Shown in pieces: positions 30,745-34,179 of a DNA stretch of 34,179 nt. Each line of letters begins with the position of its first letter. Position 1 is the stretch's first letter. The stretch is taken from NCBI GenBank assembly GCA_001600695.1, contig BCKQ01000042.1:1-34179 (forward strand), written 5' to 3'. The stretch comes from Ascoidea asiatica. Its lineage: Eukaryota; Ascomycota; Saccharomycetes; Ascoideales; Ascoideaceae. The notes under the pieces were generated by a model. It was given only the letters and a program-made list of their open reading frames with translations, did no database searches and was not told the origin of the DNA. The translations under genes were made by a program, and so were the position numbers.

Positions 30745-31263
30745 ATAAGAAAAAGTTTATGTTGGTATTTGCAGCAATTAAAGAATCATAAATAAATGAA
30801 ATATAATCAATATATTTTAACTGTAAAAGGACGGATTTAGAGCAAGTTTTCCACAATGATTACATAGCTACATGTTAATTAAACTGGAACACACATCGAA
30901 TAAACGCTACCGTAGACTTCATTATGTCTCCACATTATCATGGAAAGTAGAATTTATACGACAAGTTGAAATGGGAACGAGCTCATGAGCAAGCTCAAGT
31001 AATACCCGTATCTATTGTAATAGCGGTCACAGTAATAAACTCTACTACTGTCGTACAAATAAAATAAACTGGTAATGCCTTAAGATCAACTTTAGAAGCA
31101 ATAGTGAATTATTATTTATTTTCTATTCAAGAATAGTTTTATCAATTTTTATTTAAATATCTCCGATAGTACCAGAAATAAGAGTCTGGTGCTCTATTTT
31201 AATTCCTAAAAAACATTCAAGTTTTGCTCTATTTCAATAATTTTTATTTTCTGCTTTAAAAAT
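30745..31263. other. MSC7 upstream region
   Basis: No gene is supported. A moderately GC-richer patch lies at 30890-31080 with coding-like text on both strands but no readable family. The bases just before the MSC7 ATG form a typical A-rich yeast leader. Confidence 0.4.
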
Positions 31264-33216
31264 ATGGAAAAATATATTCAAATTGCCATGAATGGGTCTT
31301 CTTCAATTCTAATTCCATTATCCTCTTCCTGCTTAAGTAAAGTTAATTCATCTCAAACAATGAATTCAAGGAATATCTCAGATATTTCAAGTAATCCTCA
31401 ATTTCAAATATTTGGTATATCCTTGTTATCCTTTGTAGTAATAATAATCGTATTTTTTATATCCTTTAAAATTTTAAAATCAAGTAACAATCCCAAAAAT
31501 GATAGAAAACCCGTTTTTTTTGATGTTGAAATACCCGAGCAAGCTTTACCACATTGGAAAGGGAAAAGATTATCACATCCTTCTTTAATTGATTCTGATC
31601 CATTAAATGAAAATATTATTCAAGCGTATTGTCCTGCGACTTCTCAATTACTAGGTAAATATCAATCATTTTCAAAAAAACAAATCAATGAAACTATTAA
31701 TTTAACATTCGAAGCAAAAAAGACTTTTTCAATTTCAACGTTTTCTGAAAGGGCTAAAATTTTAAAATCTTTAAGTGAATATATAATAAAAAATCAGCAA
31801 ATTATTTCTAGAGTTGCATGTAGAGATTCTGGAAAAACAATGGTAGATGCTTCAATGGGGGAAATTTTGGTAACCCTAGAAAAAATTAATTGGATTTTGA
31901 AACATGGTGAAACTATCTTGAAACCTTCAAAAAGGCCTGGTCCTTCAAATATTTTCATGTCTTATAAAGGTGCTGAAGTCAGATATCAACCTTTAAATGG
32001 AATTTGTGCTGCCCTTATTTCTTGGAATTATCCTTTCCATAACTTAATGGGTCCAATAATTGCATCAATATTTACTGGAAATACTATTATAGTCAAATGC
32101 TCGGAAAATGTTATTTGGTCATCTACATTTTTTATTCAAATCATAAAAAATTGTCTCATTAATTGTAATCAAGATCCGAATATTGTCAATTTAGTTTACA
32201 CCTGGCCCAAGAATGCTGATTTTTTAACCTCTCACCCCTTGATTTCGCACATAACATTCATAGGGTCAAAGCCAATCGCCCATCATGTTGTTAAAGCAGC
32301 AAGTGATTCTTTGACTCCAGTAGTTGTAGAATTGGGTGGTAAAGATCCTTTTATACTTTGTAGTGATGTAACAAAGAGTCTTGATTCGATTTCTTCAATT
32401 ATTATGAGAGGTTCTTTTCAAAGCGCAGGGCAAAATTGCATTGGCATTGAAAGGGTTATAGTTATTGATAATGATAAAAATGAGCATTTTAAAAAAAATT
32501 ATGATACTTTAATCAATTTACTATTAAAAAAAGTTCAAAGTTTAATTTTGGGTTCAGATATTGATCAATTGGAAAACATTGATATGGGTGCTATTATAAC
32601 AGACATAAGATTTAAAGAATTGGAACAAAGATTAGCAAAATCGGTTCAAATGGGTGCAAAAGTCCTTTATGGGGGAAAAAAGTATAATCATCCAAAGTAT
32701 CCTCAAGGTCATTATTTCATGCCAACCCTAATTATTGATGTTACAAAAGATATGCCAATTGCTAAAGAAGAAAATTTTGCACCAATCTTAACAATAATGA
32801 GGGCCAAAAATGTTGAAGAAGCTCTAAACATTGCAAATTCCAATGAATTTGGATTAGGCGCTTCTGTTTTTGGAAATAATTGGAAAACCTGTAACTACAT
32901 TGCAGAAAGTTTAAAATCAGGTAATGTTGCGATAAATGACTTTGCNACATATTATGTTTGTCAATTACCTTTTGGTGGAGTAAAAGGTTCAGGTTATGGC
33001 AAATTTGGGGGTGAGGAAGGTTTAAGAGGCTTGTGTATTGAGAAATCAGTTTGTTATGACAAATACCCATTTATACAAACCCAGATACCCAAGGCCTTAG
33101 ATTATCCAATTGATAAAAAGCATTCCTGGGATTTTGTTAATGCTTTGAATATTAGTGGTTATTCAACATCTTCTTGGAACCGTATCAAAGCACTTAAGAC
33201 CCTAGCTGGACTATGA
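31264..33216 (+). CDS. MSC7: Membrane-anchored aldehyde dehydrogenase-like protein (Msc7 type)
   Basis: The 650-residue protein fits Saccharomyces Msc7 (about 644), an ER-located member of the aldehyde dehydrogenase superfamily with unclear substrate, named from a meiotic sister-chromatid recombination screen. An N-terminal membrane helix lies at about 50-71 after a Ser-rich segment. The dehydrogenase fold follows: the NAD region with NGICAALISWNYPFHN, the catalytic-base Glu356 in VVVELGGKDPF, and the nucleophile Cys392 in QSAGQNCIGIER, as in Msc7 homologues. EENFAPILTIMRA and FGGVKGSGYGKFGGEEG close the domain, and a 50-residue tail extends beyond it. The active-site residues are present, so activity is possible. 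The single N falls in one codon of DFATYYV. It ends in TGA. It appears intact, although its upstream flank is full of relics. Confidence 0.93.
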   Translation: MEKYIQIAMNGSSSILIPLSSSCLSKVNSSQTMNSRNISDISSNPQFQIFGISLLSFVVIIIVFFISFKILKSSNNPKNDRKPVFFDVEIPEQALPHWKGKRLSHPSLIDSDPLNENIIQAYCPATSQLLGKYQSFSKKQINETINLTFEAKKTFSISTFSERAKILKSLSEYIIKNQQIISRVACRDSGKTMVDASMGEILVTLEKINWILKHGETILKPSKRPGPSNIFMSYKGAEVRYQPLNGICAALISWNYPFHNLMGPIIASIFTGNTIIVKCSENVIWSSTFFIQIIKNCLINCNQDPNIVNLVYTWPKNADFLTSHPLISHITFIGSKPIAHHVVKAASDSLTPVVVELGGKDPFILCSDVTKSLDSISSIIMRGSFQSAGQNCIGIERVIVIDNDKNEHFKKNYDTLINLLLKKVQSLILGSDIDQLENIDMGAIITDIRFKELEQRLAKSVQMGAKVLYGGKKYNHPKYPQGHYFMPTLIIDVTKDMPIAKEENFAPILTIMRAKNVEEALNIANSNEFGLGASVFGNNWKTCNYIAESLKSGNVAINDFXTYYVCQLPFGGVKGSGYGKFGGEEGLRGLCIEKSVCYDKYPFIQTQIPKALDYPIDKKHSWDFVNALNISGYSTSSWNRIKALKTLAGL

Positions 33217-34179
33217 TAAATACAGATTGAATGCTTTGCCATCAGATCTAAAATAAAGTAATAATATTTTGCAGTTATTTCNGTTTTTATAGAAAAAGGC
33301 CTTCCAAACCTTTAAAGATATTTGAACGCGGGACAGTAATGAGCAATTTATATTTAAACAAAACTATATAAGTCCTGAATGTTTAGTATTACTTATAAAT
33401 AAATAACAAGTTTTCTGGCTTACTTTTCAAATGCTGTTTGATTTTTCTTTTCAATANTTTGAGAATCCATTAGTTTCAAATAGTGAAAGTTATCAATAGA
33501 TCTGAAGAAATAAATGGCCGTTGAATAATAATCAAACATTAATCAATTTAAAGCGTATAGATAGCAAATAGATTTAGTGAACCGCTATATACNGCCAGAA
33601 AAACTAAATAGCACGCCAAAAATGTTCCAAGATTTACCAATAATTATGTTGATTATGAAAGGTGTTCAAAAAGTGATAATCATTTTGGTATTAATATGAA
33701 CCTAAGTTTTTGGTATTAATTATTAAATTAGGCTAAACAAACNTTTGTGTGGCTAATGAAGTTTANCTAACCATGTGATCTTTATAACATGTGACATCTA
33801 GTAAAAGAGTCANATGATTACCNAAAGCATGCTTGGTTTATGTTTTAGCTAACTATTTATGTTGTCTATCTGCAAAGATGAAACATAGTCCTCTTCTTAC
33901 CCCTTTTATAGGAAGTAAGAAAAATATATCTATATTTTTTATTGGTTATTGAGCCTATTTACGACAATACGATTTATATGATANAATGTTTTTCTTTAAC
34001 CAATTCAGATAATTNANCTAAATTTTTTATTAACATTGAACAAGTTTCTTTAACAATGAACAACTACAAGTTGAATAGCAATTTAGCTAAATTGAAGTTT
34101 TTGTTTATTTTGCTTATCAATACTAGTAGTATGGAACTTACTTTGTTTTCACAAATTCTTATATTTTAAGTTGATGTTG
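33217..34179. other. Region right of MSC7, nothing recognised
   Basis: AT-rich, with a higher density of single N bases than elsewhere (about ten in the last 900 bases). A short duplication of TTTTGGTATTAAT occurs at about 33683 and 33708. A plus-strand open frame at 33942-34169 lacks family features and carries three N. Confidence 0.4.

Noticed and set aside
33942-34169. 75-codon plus-strand open frame at the right end
   Set aside because: It begins at a TTG, contains three N bases and has no recognisable feature.

Overview
The window is nuclear DNA of an AT-rich budding yeast (Saccharomycotina). The evidence is the gene set (STE18, NCE101, CAP2, THR1, MTR4, SCO1, ATG1, MSC7 and an ACO2 relic), yeast-type introns (GTATGT donor, ACTAAC branch point) and asparagine-rich inserts encoded by AAT/AAC runs. 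Genes that look intact (STE18, CAP2, MSC7) end in TGA at the expected length, so TGA is a normal stop here. The few CTG codons seen do not show whether CTG is reassigned. The sequence is a draft: single N bases are scattered through it, and one run of N spans 19972-20756.

Layout, left to right. Positions 1-229 are an inverted copy of 29154-29382. STE18 (+, pheromone G-gamma) is at 598-963. A decayed minus-strand gene, probably for a helical-repeat (PPR-like) protein, covers about 1440-2860. A decayed RAX1 (+) lies at about 3640-4640. ACO2 (-) at 5057-7462 keeps its full frame but carries two nonsense codons. NCE101 (-, spliced, 54 aa) is at 8052-8299 and CAP2 (+, spliced) at 8818-9793. THR1 (+) and MTR4 (-) follow at 10238-11320 and 11409-14333 and converge. 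From about 14540 to 22990 no intact gene is visible: there are several decayed coding stretches, the gap, and two short duplications whose copies touch the gap edges. SCO1 (+) is at 22995-24038, a small unrecognised relic or spliced gene (-) at about 24555-24760, and ATG1 (+) at 25472-28411. A decayed WD40-like gene (+) at about 28740-29200 runs into a repeat-rich patch (29154-29518). More relics follow, then MSC7 (+) at 31264-33216, and about 1 kb with nothing recognisable.

The genes are unrelated housekeeping functions (mating signalling, actin capping, threonine synthesis, nuclear RNA decay, cytochrome oxidase copper delivery, autophagy, an ER aldehyde dehydrogenase-like protein) and form no pathway cluster. 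ACO2 and NCE101, as I recall, are also near neighbours on one strand on chromosome X of Saccharomyces cerevisiae, so part of the order looks ancestral. The striking property is the alternation of clean genes with recognisable gene corpses at different stages of decay. This would fit gene loss (fractionation) after genome doubling or hybridisation, with functional copies of RAX1 and ACO2 elsewhere; that is inference and needs the rest of the genome. I found no mobile element with its own enzymes, no CRISPR, no rRNA and no convincing tRNA. I do not see a new multi-gene system here; the decay pattern and the repeats at the sequence breaks are the most interesting features.
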